A stretch of DNA of 37,266 nucleotides from DATKPC01 sp035524275 (GTDB taxonomy: Bacteria > Pseudomonadota > Gammaproteobacteria > Burkholderiales > Burkholderiaceae_F), in assembly GCA_035524275.1 (NCBI GenBank), contig DATKPC010000015.1:1-37266 (forward strand), written 5' to 3'. This document shows positions 1 through 7,698 of this stretch, piece after piece. Position 1 is the first letter of the stretch. Each line of letters starts with the position of its first letter. The notes beneath the pieces were generated by a model that worked only from the letters and a program-made list of their open reading frames with translations, searched no databases and had not been told where the DNA came from. Both the position numbers and the translations under genes were made by a program.

Positions 1-392
1 GCCGTGCCTTGCCGTGCGTGGTGCAGCGCCTGGTGCGGCGAGGAGAAGCGCTTGATGCCGGCATCGTGTCGTTCATCAAGCGGTGTGAATCGCGATCGTT
101 CCCGCGATGCGATCCGAACCAAGACGTCCTTCGTGTTGAACGTGGTCTCGATTTCAGTCTTGTGATGGCTAGCGCCGCGTGCAACGGACGAGCGTCGGCT
201 CCCGCGCGGCGCGTGCCGCCTTCGCTTTCTCAGTCTCGCGGCGACCGGCTCCCCCGCGCCGCCTGCTTCTCGTCCAGCGGATCTTCAGCGCACTAGAATC
301 AGTGTCGTGCGAGACGGAATCCCCGTCAAATCAATGACCTATCGTCACTGACTTGCACTGCCGTGCACTGAGGAGAAAGGAGAAAGGCGTAC
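1..392. other. No gene recognised; left flank of tRNA-Cys
   Basis: About 390 bases without a gene I can support. A 95-codon open frame on the plus strand (9-296) has an arbitrary Arg/Ser-rich composition and no recognisable motif, so I do not call it. In E. coli the comparable locus continues from the Cys tRNA to a Leu tRNA; no second cloverleaf is visible here. The only structure I see is a triple CACTG direct repeat at 346-370. Confidence 0.5.
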
Positions 393-466
393 TGGAGGCG
401 GGGGTCGGAATCGAACCGGCGTACACGGATTTGCAGTCCGCTGCATGACCACTCTGCCACCCCGCC
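393..466 (-). tRNA. tRNA-Cys (anticodon GCA)
   Basis: The minus strand reads as a complete 74-nt cloverleaf. The 7-bp acceptor stem GGCGGGG/CCCCGCC is formed by 460-466 and 397-403. The anticodon loop CTGCAAA carries GCA, the T arm contains GGTTCGATTCC, and the 3' CCA is encoded at 393-395. It lies 138 bp downstream of tRNA-Gly and probably shares its promoter. The order uvrC-pgsA-tRNA-Gly-tRNA-Cys matches the E. coli uvrC-pgsA-glyW-cysT locus. Confidence 0.97.
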
Positions 467-604
467 ATGGGATGGTTGCGTCGCGCCGTTGCGGTCAGGT
501 GCCGTCGTAGCACCCTCCAACAAGGCCTCCACGCAGGCTGGACCGCGCTGCACGGCCAAGCAGGAGAAAAGGCCGAGTGACCGCCTTTTCGGATAAATCG
601 GGGA

Positions 605-680
605 TGGAGCGGGAAACGAGGCTCGAACTCGCGACCTCAACCTTGGCAAGGTTGCGCTCTACCAACTGAGCTATTCCCGC
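605..680 (-). tRNA. tRNA-Gly (anticodon GCC)
   Basis: The minus strand reads as a 76-nt tRNA with acceptor stem GCGGGAA/TTCCCGC, D arm TAGCTCAGTTGGTAGAGC, anticodon loop TTGCCAA (GCC, glycine), T arm GAGTTCGAGCCTC and encoded CCA at 605-607. It starts 69 bp after the pgsA stop and about 14 nt after a consensus -10 box, so it is probably transcribed independently of pgsA together with tRNA-Cys. Confidence 0.97.
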
Positions 681-694
681 GCCGTAAACCCAAA

Positions 695-722
695 ATTATA
701 TCGTTTGCCGGACGCCTGTCAA
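695..722 (-). promoter_or_regulatory. Consensus sigma-70 promoter for the tRNA-Gly/tRNA-Cys unit
   Basis: On the minus strand a perfect TTGACA (-35, 717-722) is followed after 16 bp by a perfect TATAAT (-10, 695-700). Transcription would start near 688, leaving a leader of only about 8 nt before tRNA-Gly. Both boxes lie in an A/T-rich patch within otherwise GC-rich DNA, as expected for a strong stable-RNA promoter. Confidence 0.85.
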
Positions 723-749
723 AACGCAGCCGCGCCGGCTTGGCCCAAA

Positions 750-1319
750 TCAGGTTCCGCGCAGGTGCGGCCAGGCCAGCCGAAGATAGAAAAGCATCGA
801 ATAGACCGTCAAGGCCGCCGCGACGTAGATCAGGATCGTGCCCAAGGTCGCGACGGGAACGAGGCCGAATAGCGGGTCGTGGAACAGCAGGACCGGGATC
901 GCGACCATCTGGACGATCGTCTTGAACTTGCCCAGCGCATTGACGGAGACCCGATGCGAGGCGCCGATGATCGCCATCCATTCGCGCAGCGCCGACACGG
1001 TGATCTCGCGTCCGATGATGATCAGCGCGACGAAGGCGTCGACGCGGCCGAGGACCAGCAGCACGACGAGGGACGCACAAACCATCAGCTTGTCGGCAAC
1101 CGGGTCGAGGAACGCGCCCAGGCGACTCGACTGTCCGAATCGCCGCGCCGTGTAGCCGTCGAGCGCATCGGTAATGGCCGCCACCGTGAAGATCACGCAC
1201 GCCGTGACGTTCTTCGCGTGAGGCGCAATCCAGCCGTCCGGCAGGTAGAAGACGCCGACCACGAGCGGGATCATCACGATCCTCGCCCATGTGAGCAGCA
1301 TCGGCAGGTTAATCGGCAT
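750..1319 (-). CDS. pgsA: CDP-diacylglycerol--glycerol-3-phosphate 3-phosphatidyltransferase
   Basis: Makes phosphatidylglycerol phosphate from CDP-diacylglycerol and glycerol-3-phosphate, the committed step to the acidic phospholipids phosphatidylglycerol and cardiolipin, in the inner membrane. The 189-residue product has the complete CDP-alcohol phosphotransferase signature DG-x2-AR-x8-G-x3-D-x3-D, seen as DGYTARRF...GAFLDPVAD. Several hydrophobic segments flank it. The length matches the family (about 180-190). I chose the ATG at 1319 because the N-terminus then reads MPINLPMLLTWARI, the usual family start; an ATG two codons upstream at 1325 is equally possible. The start overlaps the end of uvrC by 11 bp, so the two are probably co-transcribed. 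The tRNAs follow downstream. Confidence 0.95.
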   Translation of the reverse strand: MPINLPMLLTWARIVMIPLVVGVFYLPDGWIAPHAKNVTACVIFTVAAITDALDGYTARRFGQSSRLGAFLDPVADKLMVCASLVVLLVLGRVDAFVALIIIGREITVSALREWMAIIGASHRVSVNALGKFKTIVQMVAIPVLLFHDPLFGLVPVATLGTILIYVAAALTVYSMLFYLRLAWPHLRGT

Positions 1320-3222
1320 CGTCATTCTCTGGTCGCGCCACGCCGTGAAGCTGCGCGTAGATCCGCTCCGCAAGCTTACGCGAGATGCCTGGGACGCGAG
1401 CGAGGTCATCGGCCGACGCGGCCATCACGCCGCGCAGGCCACCGAAGCGCGCGAGCAGCCGCTGGCGGCGCTTGGGTCCGACGGCCTCGAGACCATCGAG
1501 TTGCGAGACGGTCCGCGCTTTCGCACGCTTCGCTCGCATCCCGGTGATCGCGAAGCGATGGGCCTCGTCGCGGATCTGCGCAATCAAGAGCAGTGCCGGA
1601 GATTCGCGTCCCGGCACGATCGGCGGGCGCCCGTCGGCGAAGACGAGTTCCTCCAGTCCGACCTTGCGCTCCGGGCCCTTGGCAACGCCGACGATCAGCC
1701 CGATGTCGAGGCCGAGTTCCTCGAAGACCTCGCGCGCCACGGCAACCTGCCCTGCCCCGCCGTCGACGAGGACGCAGTTCGGCATGCGACCTTCGCCGCG
1801 CTGCACCGCGGCGTAGCGGCGCGACAGTACCTGGCGCATCGCCGCGTAGTCGTCGCCGGGCGCGACGCCTTCGATGTTGTAGCGCCGGAATTCGGAACTG
1901 CGCATGCCGTTGTTCGCGTAGACGACACAGCTCGCCTGCGTCGCCTCCCCGGCGGTATGGCTGACATCGAAGCACTCGATGCGCATGGACGACGGATCGC
2001 TGTCCGCGAGATCGAGGCCGAGCAGGTCGACGAGCGCGCGCGAGCGCGCTTCCTGCGTCCCGTGCTCGGCGATGCGGCGCGCCAGCGCCAACCGCGCGTT
2101 CGCCTGCGCCATCTCCAGCCACCGCAGCCGGTTGCCGCGCAGCCCGTGGTCGGCCGCGCGCTGGATCTGCACCGGGGCTTCGAGGCTGCCGAGCATCGCG
2201 GCCCATTCCTCGGCATCGATATCCGCGTCCGTCACCAGGAGCGGCGGCGGCGCGTCGCCGGCGTAATGCTGCGTCGCGAACGCGTCGAAGAGCTCGGCGG
2301 CGCTGCCCGGGCCGATCGGCGCCGGCGCGCTCGACGCACCGCCCTGCGCCGCGTCGAGCGGGAAATACGGGCGATCGCCCAGGTGCCGCCCGCCGCGGAC
2401 CATCGCCAGGTTGACGCACGACCGTCCGCCGTCGATCGCGATCGCGATGATGTCGGCATCGGTCTGGTCGCCCTGCGTGTCGACCGACTGCTGGTGCAGC
2501 ACGCGGGCAAGCGAGCCGAGCTGGTCACGCGCGACGGCGGCATCCTCGTAGCGCAATTCGGCCGCGGCAGTCGCCATCCGCGACTCCAGCTCGGCGACGA
2601 TCTCGTCGGTCTGCCCGCGCAGGAAGCGCAGCGCGCGGTCGACGTCGCGCGCGTAGGCCGGCTCGTCGACCAGGCCGACGCAGGGCGCGCTGCAGCGGCC
2701 GATCTGGTGCAGCAGGCACGGACGAGAACGATGGCGGAACACCGCGTCCTCGCAGGTCCGCAACCTGAAGACGCGCTGCAGGATCTGGATGCTGTCCTTG
2801 ACCGCCCAGGCGTTCGGAAACGGGCCGAAGTAGCGCGCGCCGCCGCGCTGCGGGACGCCGCGCCAGTAGGCGATCCGCGGGAATGCGTCGTCGCTGAAAC
2901 GCAGGTAGGGGTAGGACTTGTCGTCGCGAAACAGGATGTTGAAGCGCGGCGCCAGCGACTTGATGAGGTTGTTCTCGAGCAGCAGCGCTTCCGCCTCGGA
3001 GCGCGTGACCGTCGTTTCGATCGCGGCAACCTTCGAGAGCATCAGCGCGATACGCGGCCCGACGCCCTTGTTGAAGTACGAGCCGACGCGACGCCGAAGG
3101 TCGCGGGCTTTTCCGACGTAGAGCGCCGTCCCGTCGGCGCCGAGCATCCGGTAGACGCCCGGCAGGTGCGGCAGCCCATCGACGATGGGTCTGGGGTCGA
3201 AGCCGGCGTCGGCGGAGGTCAC
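1309..3222 (-). CDS. uvrC: Excinuclease ABC subunit C
   Basis: UvrC makes the two incisions flanking a bulky DNA lesion after UvrA/UvrB recognition in nucleotide excision repair. The 637-residue protein shows the family architecture: an N-terminal GIY-YIG nuclease domain (GVYRML near residue 22, LYVGKA near 34), a conserved Cys cluster near 157-181, a UVR motif at about 205-240 for UvrB binding, an RNase H-like second nuclease domain, and C-terminal helix-hairpin-helix repeats (roughly 575-630, with VGPKRRQRLL and VPGISRKLAE). The start is GTG at 3222; no in-frame ATG lies close enough, and no strong Shine-Dalgarno sequence precedes it. It is divergent from efp and overlaps pgsA. Confidence 0.97.
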   Translation of the reverse strand: MTSADAGFDPRPIVDGLPHLPGVYRMLGADGTALYVGKARDLRRRVGSYFNKGVGPRIALMLSKVAAIETTVTRSEAEALLLENNLIKSLAPRFNILFRDDKSYPYLRFSDDAFPRIAYWRGVPQRGGARYFGPFPNAWAVKDSIQILQRVFRLRTCEDAVFRHRSRPCLLHQIGRCSAPCVGLVDEPAYARDVDRALRFLRGQTDEIVAELESRMATAAAELRYEDAAVARDQLGSLARVLHQQSVDTQGDQTDADIIAIAIDGGRSCVNLAMVRGGRHLGDRPYFPLDAAQGGASSAPAPIGPGSAAELFDAFATQHYAGDAPPPLLVTDADIDAEEWAAMLGSLEAPVQIQRAADHGLRGNRLRWLEMAQANARLALARRIAEHGTQEARSRALVDLLGLDLADSDPSSMRIECFDVSHTAGEATQASCVVYANNGMRSSEFRRYNIEGVAPGDDYAAMRQVLSRRYAAVQRGEGRMPNCVLVDGGAGQVAVAREVFEELGLDIGLIVGVAKGPERKVGLEELVFADGRPPIVPGRESPALLLIAQIRDEAHRFAITGMRAKRAKARTVSQLDGLEAVGPKRRQRLLARFGGLRGVMAASADDLARVPGISRKLAERIYAQLHGVARPENDDAD

Positions 3223-3251
3223 GTATCGTCAGCGGCGCGCAGGCGCCGGGC

Positions 3252-3257
3252 TATAAT
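3252..3257 (+). promoter_or_regulatory. Candidate -10 box for efp
   Basis: A perfect TATAAT lies in the uvrC-efp divergent interval, 208 bp upstream of the efp ATG. I see no good -35 hexamer at 16-18 bp, so the call rests on the -10 box and the local A/T-richness. If used, efp mRNA would carry a leader of about 200 nt. Confidence 0.4.
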
Positions 3258-3389
3258 TTCGAGCTTTGCTCGTAGGCCCCGACCGACGTCGCATCGATGC
3301 CGGCACCGGCCTTCGCGAGCGCGAGATGCCGCGAGCGAGACCCGAGCACGGGGCGCGGGCGAGGCGGCAGGATTCTACGGGTCACCGCG

Positions 3390-3422
3390 GCGAGCCCCGG
3401 ACGCGTTCCGGCCGGGGCTCGC
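3390..3422 (+). promoter_or_regulatory. Stem-loop in the efp leader
   Basis: Positions 3390-3400 (GCGAGCCCCGG) and 3412-3422 (CCGGGGCTCGC) form a perfect 11-bp stem with an 11-nt loop, ending 43 nt before the efp ATG. No U-tract follows, so an intrinsic terminator is unlikely. The structure may affect transcript stability or translation. The efp ATG has no recognisable Shine-Dalgarno sequence, so leader structure could matter for initiation; that is inference. Confidence 0.5.
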
Positions 3423-3465
3423 GCGGGCCATCAACGGCATTGCAATCGATCGGATCGACTTCTCC

Positions 3466-4032
3466 ATGGCCAAGATTCTTGCGACCGAAATCCGAGCCGG
3501 CAACCTGCTCGAACTGGACAAGCGCATCTGGCGCGTCCTGAAGTCCTACCACGTGCACGTCGGCGGCCGCGGCGGAGCCTACATGCAGATCGAGATCAAG
3601 GACATCGAGTCCGGGCAGAAGCGCAACGAACGCCTGTCCACCGACGAAAAAGTCGAGCGGCCGTTCATCGAGGTGCGTCGGATGACCTACTCGTACCAGG
3701 ACGGCGACTCCTTCGTCTTCATGGACAACGACACGTACGAGCAGTTGACGCTGCCGGCCGACTTCCTCGAGGGACAGGCGGGGTTCCTGCTGCCGAACTG
3801 CGAGGTGCAGATCAACTTCCACAACGGGCGCGCGATCGGCATCCAGTTGCCGACGAACGTCGTGCTGGAAGTCGTCGAGACCGAACCCGGGATCAAGAAC
3901 GCGTCCGCGACCAACTCGTTCAAGCAGGCCAAGGTCGAGACCGGGATCACGGTCCTCGTGCCGCCGTTCGTCAACAACGGCGACAAGGTTCGCGTCAACA
4001 CCGACGACGGCAGCTACATCGAGCGCGCCTGA
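3466..4032 (+). CDS. efp: Elongation factor P
   Basis: EF-P binds between the P and E sites of the ribosome and relieves stalling at polyproline stretches. The 188-residue product has the three-domain family length. It begins MAKILATEIRAGNLLELD and ends with the OB-fold pattern FVNNGDKVRVNTDDGSYIER. The domain I loop that carries the modified residue reads HVGGRGGAY, so Arg occupies the place of E. coli Lys34 (KPGKGQAF). Arg at this site is known from EarP-rhamnosylated EF-Ps of Pseudomonas, Neisseria and Burkholderia. However, the rest of the sequence (GGAYMQIEIKDIESGQKRNE, EQLTLPADFL, VVETEPGIKNAS) looks to me closer to alphaproteobacterial EF-P. No EarP, EpmA or EpmB gene is in the window. 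The identity is secure; its modification is not. Confidence 0.96.
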   Translation: MAKILATEIRAGNLLELDKRIWRVLKSYHVHVGGRGGAYMQIEIKDIESGQKRNERLSTDEKVERPFIEVRRMTYSYQDGDSFVFMDNDTYEQLTLPADFLEGQAGFLLPNCEVQINFHNGRAIGIQLPTNVVLEVVETEPGIKNASATNSFKQAKVETGITVLVPPFVNNGDKVRVNTDDGSYIERA

Positions 4033-4111
4033 CGTCGGGATCGCTGCGGTTCGTTCCCGGTACTCGCGTCCCAGCATCGCGCCAATTCGTGATGGATGTC
4101 GCGTTGCAGCA

Positions 4112-4153
4112 TAAATAAAACTACTTGATTTAATCGCTCCGGCGCCGCAGAAT
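4112..4153 (+). promoter_or_regulatory. Candidate promoter and operator of the sugar-transport cassette
   Basis: In an A/T-rich island upstream of the binding-protein gene, TTGATT (4125-4130) and CAGAAT (4148-4153) are separated by 17 bp and make a plausible sigma-70 promoter. An inverted repeat TAAAT-11 nt-ATTTA (4112-4132) overlaps the -35 box. ROK repressors commonly bind A/T-rich palindromes, and a ROK gene closes this cassette, so autoregulated repression here is a reasonable inference. The boxes are only 4/6 matches. Confidence 0.35.
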
Positions 4154-4317
4154 TCGCACCGGATTCGATGCCGCGCGCGCGCACCACGTGCGCCGCTGCC
4201 TCGACCGCGACGGCAGGTCGCCCTGCGCCGGAATGTGCGGCGAGGTTGGCGCCGCGTCATCGGTCCCGGAGCGCGGGACCGCTCGCCGAAGAACTCGAGA
4301 ATCTAAGGAGACGGACG

Positions 4318-5316
4318 ATGAAACTCAGGAACACGCTGCTGCTGCCGGCGCTCTGCGCCGCCTTCGCCCCGGCCTTCGCGGCCGACCAGGTGATCGTCGG
4401 CTTGATCACGAAAACGGAGACGAACCCGTTCTTCGTCAAGATGAAGGAAGGCGCGGAGCAGGAAGCCGCGAAGTTCGGCGCCAAGCTGCTTTCCGGCGCC
4501 GGCAAGCAGGACGGGGACAATGCCGGGCAGGTCACCGCGATGGAGAACATGATCGCCGCCGGCGCGAAGACGATCCTGATCACCCCGAGCGATTCGAAGG
4601 CGATCATTCCGGCGATCAAGAAGGCGCGCTCGCAGGGCGTCCTGGTCATCGCGCTCGACAGCCCGACCGACCCGGCCGATGCCACCGACGCGCTGTACGC
4701 GACCGACAACTACAAGGCCGGGGTCCTCATCGGCCAATACGCCAAGGCCGCCGAAGGCGGCAAGCCGGTGAAGATCGCGACGATGGACCTGTTCCCCGGC
4801 CACCCGGTCGGTGCGCAGCGCCACAATGGCTTCCTCGAGGGTTTCGGCCTGAAGTCGCTTCCCAAGAGCTCGAACGAGCTGGCGACGCCGCCGCAGGTCG
4901 TCTGCAGCGCCGACACCTACGGCGACCAGGCGAAGGGCCAGACCGCGATGGAAAACTGCCTTCAGAAGAATCCCGACATCAACCTCGTCTACACGATCAA
5001 CGAGCCGGCCGCTGCGGGCGCCTACAAGGCGCTGAAGGCCGCGGGCAAGGAAAAGAACGTCGTCATCGTGTCGGTCGACGGCGGCTGCGAAGGCGTGAAG
5101 AACGTCGAAGCCGGCGTCATCGCCGCGACGTCGCAGCAGTATCCGCTGAAGATGGCGTCGATGGGCGTCGATGCCGCGGTCGAGTACGCGAAGTCGGGCA
5201 AGAAGCCGTCCGGCTACGTCGACACCGGCGTGACGCTGATCGCGGCGAAGCCGATGGCCGGCGTACCGAGCAAGGACACGAAGACCGGCGTCGATCTTTG
5301 CTGGGGCAACAAGTAA
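4318..5316 (+). CDS. Periplasmic sugar-binding protein of an Frc/Rbs-type ABC transporter
   Basis: Captures a monosaccharide in the periplasm and delivers it to the permease encoded next. The 332-residue product has a 21-residue signal peptide ending AFA|ADQ and belongs to the periplasmic-binding-protein type 1 sugar family: VIVGLITKTETNPFF at the mature N-terminus, then an ITPSDSKAIIPAIKKA segment, LDSPTD, and a C-terminal VSVDGGCEGV segment. The TNPFFVKMKEGAEQEA start resembles fructose-binding FrcB of rhizobia as I recall it, more than RbsB. The start is well supported by AAGGAG at 4305-4310, seven bases before the ATG. A strong hairpin follows the stop, which would allow more binding protein than permease to be made. 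The substrate (fructose, ribose, mannose or similar) cannot be fixed from sequence. Confidence 0.9.
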   Translation: MKLRNTLLLPALCAAFAPAFAADQVIVGLITKTETNPFFVKMKEGAEQEAAKFGAKLLSGAGKQDGDNAGQVTAMENMIAAGAKTILITPSDSKAIIPAIKKARSQGVLVIALDSPTDPADATDALYATDNYKAGVLIGQYAKAAEGGKPVKIATMDLFPGHPVGAQRHNGFLEGFGLKSLPKSSNELATPPQVVCSADTYGDQAKGQTAMENCLQKNPDINLVYTINEPAAAGAYKALKAAGKEKNVVIVSVDGGCEGVKNVEAGVIAATSQQYPLKMASMGVDAAVEYAKSGKKPSGYVDTGVTLIAAKPMAGVPSKDTKTGVDLCWGNK

Positions 5317-5334
5317 CGCCGGTCTTTCGCACCG

Positions 5335-5384
5335 GCAGCGCGCTGCGGGCCGCGGTGCACGAGCACCTGGCCGCAGCGCGTTGC
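5335..5384 (+). promoter_or_regulatory. Long intercistronic hairpin between binding protein and permease
   Basis: The outer arms 5335-5351 (GCAGCGCGCTGCGGGCC) and 5369-5384 (GGCCGCAGCGCGTTGC) pair with one bulge and one G-U pair. Inside them GGTGC (5354-5358) and GCACC (5363-5367) close an ACGA tetraloop, giving a stem of roughly 20 bp. No U-run follows. Such structures between a binding-protein gene and its permease typically protect the upstream mRNA from 3' exonucleases. Confidence 0.7.
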
Positions 5385-5490
5385 GCGATGGGCACGTCCG
5401 TCCGGCACGCGCCGGATGCCGCGCTGTTCCTTGTCTACGATGGCGGAACGTGCATCATTTGACGTCCCGTCCTGGGTCGGGCCCGCCGCC

Positions 5491-6446
5491 ATGAATATCG
5501 CCAAACGCCTCGCACCGCTCGCCGCCTTCGGCCCGCTTCTCGCGCTCGTCGCGGCCTGCGTCTTCTTCGCGACCCAGACGGACCGCTTCCTCTCGGGGGC
5601 GAACCTGTCGCTGATCCTGCAGCAGATCACCGTCGTCGGTGCGCTGGCGATCGGGCAGACGCTCGTCATCCTGACCGCGGGCATCGACCTGTCGTGCGGC
5701 ATGGTGATGGCGCTCGGCATCATCGTCATGAGCAAGTTCGCCGCGGACTATCACCTGCCCGTCGCGCTGGCGATCGCCTGCGGGATCGGTGCCTGCATCC
5801 TGTTCGGTCTCATCAATGGGCTGCTGGTGACCCGCGTGCGCCTGCCGCCGTTCATCGTCACGCTGGGGACGCTGAACATCGCATTCGCGATCACGCAGCT
5901 TTATTCGCACGCCCAGACGGTGACGGACATCCCCGACGCGCTCACCGCGCTCGGCAACACGTTCGGCATCGGCCATACGACGGTGACCTATGGCGTCGTC
6001 GTCATGCTGCTGCTCTATCTCGTCACCTGGTGGGCCCTGCGCGACACCGCGCCGGGACGCCACGTCTACGCCGTCGGCAACAATCCGGAAGCCGCACGCC
6101 TCACGGGCATTCCGACGCAGCGCGTGCTTCTGGTCGTCTACGGCCTCGCCGGCCTGCTCTATGGGATCGCCGCCGTGCTTTCGGTGGCGCGTACCGGCGT
6201 CGGCGATCCGCAGGCGGGCCAGACGGAAAACCTGGATTCCATCACCGCGGTCGTACTGGGCGGCACGAGCCTGTTCGGCGGACGCGGAGGCGTCGTTGGA
6301 ACGCTGATCGGGGCGCTCATCGTCGGCGTGTTTCGCAACGGCCTGACGCTGATGGGCGTGGCTTCGGTCTACCAGATCCTCATCACCGGCATACTCGTCA
6401 TTCTCGCTGTCGCGACCGACCAGCTGTCGCGGAAAGGAGGTGGCCG

Positions 6447-6450
<4 letters not shown>
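5491..6450 (+). CDS. Sugar ABC transporter permease (Frc/Rbs type)
   Basis: Inner-membrane channel of the importer. The protein is almost entirely hydrophobic helices and carries the BPD_transp_2 hallmarks of ribose/xylose/fructose permeases: IGQTLVILTAGIDLSCG in the first half, LPPFIVTLGTL, GNNPEAARLTGI as the cytoplasmic coupling region, and AVVLGGTSLFGGRGGVVGT near the end. The 319-residue length fits the family. I use the ATG at 5491, directly before the first membrane segment. An in-frame ATG at 5440 would add 17 residues, and neither start has a clear Shine-Dalgarno sequence. The 3' end overlaps the ATPase start by four bases (ATGA), indicating translational coupling. Confidence 0.9.
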
Positions 6451-7238
<788 letters not shown>

Positions 7239-7245
7239 GCGCACG

Positions 7246-7695
7246 ATGCTGAAGAACATCGACCCGCTGCTGACACCGGACCTGCTGAAGGCGCTTGCCG
7301 AGATGGGCCACGACGACGCGGTCGTCCTGGCCGACGCGAACTTCACCGCGACGTCGCTCGCCGCGCGCCCGGTGATCCACTTGCCGGCGGTCGGCCTGCT
7401 GCGCGCCGTCCAGGCGGTCGCCTCGATCTTCCCGATCGCGCTCGACGAACCGCACCCGGTCGGTTTCATGCAGGTCTCGGACACGCCAGCGGGCACGACG
7501 ACGCAACTGCAGCGCGACGTCATCGATTTCCTGGCCACGCTCGGACTGCGCCGCGACCAGTGCGAAGCCGTGGAGCGCTTCGCGTTCTACGAGCGAACGC
7601 GTTCAGCCTACGTCATCGTCCAGACCGGCGAAATGCAACCCTACGGCAATTTCCTGCTGCGCAAGGGTGTCATCGCCGAAGCGCTGCGTCGCTGA
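7246..7695 (+). CDS. RbsD/FucU family sugar mutarotase
   Basis: Members of this family interconvert anomers of pyranose/furanose sugars so that the form needed by the next enzyme is not limiting. The 149-residue product matches family length and shows the conserved MGHDDAVVLADANF segment with the catalytic His, an internal HPVGFMQV-like strand, and the C-terminal YGNFLLRKGV motif that closes the active site. FucU-type (fucose) and RbsD-type (ribose) activities cannot be separated by eye; the YGNF ending is closer to FucU as I recall it. It lies between the ATPase gene (7-base gap) and the ROK regulator gene (3-base gap), clearly the same operon, implying that the imported sugar is metabolised by an enzyme selective for one anomer. 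Confidence 0.88.
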   Translation: MLKNIDPLLTPDLLKALAEMGHDDAVVLADANFTATSLAARPVIHLPAVGLLRAVQAVASIFPIALDEPHPVGFMQVSDTPAGTTTQLQRDVIDFLATLGLRRDQCEAVERFAFYERTRSAYVIVQTGEMQPYGNFLLRKGVIAEALRR

Positions 7696-7698
7696 CCC

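Noticed and set aside
9..296. 95-codon open frame at the left edge
   Set aside because: No motif, no Shine-Dalgarno sequence, and typical of chance open frames in GC-rich intergenic DNA.
393..680. tRNA genes as attachment sites of an integrated element
   Set aside because: Both tRNAs are intact, no integrase gene is present, and I see no repeated tRNA 3' end within the window.
1291..4032. Plus-strand open frame of 913 codons running through uvrC and into efp
   Set aside because: It is antisense to a clear uvrC and merges with efp only because its frame is the same; the first 725 codons are Arg/Asp/Ala-rich with no motifs. EF-P starts at 3466.
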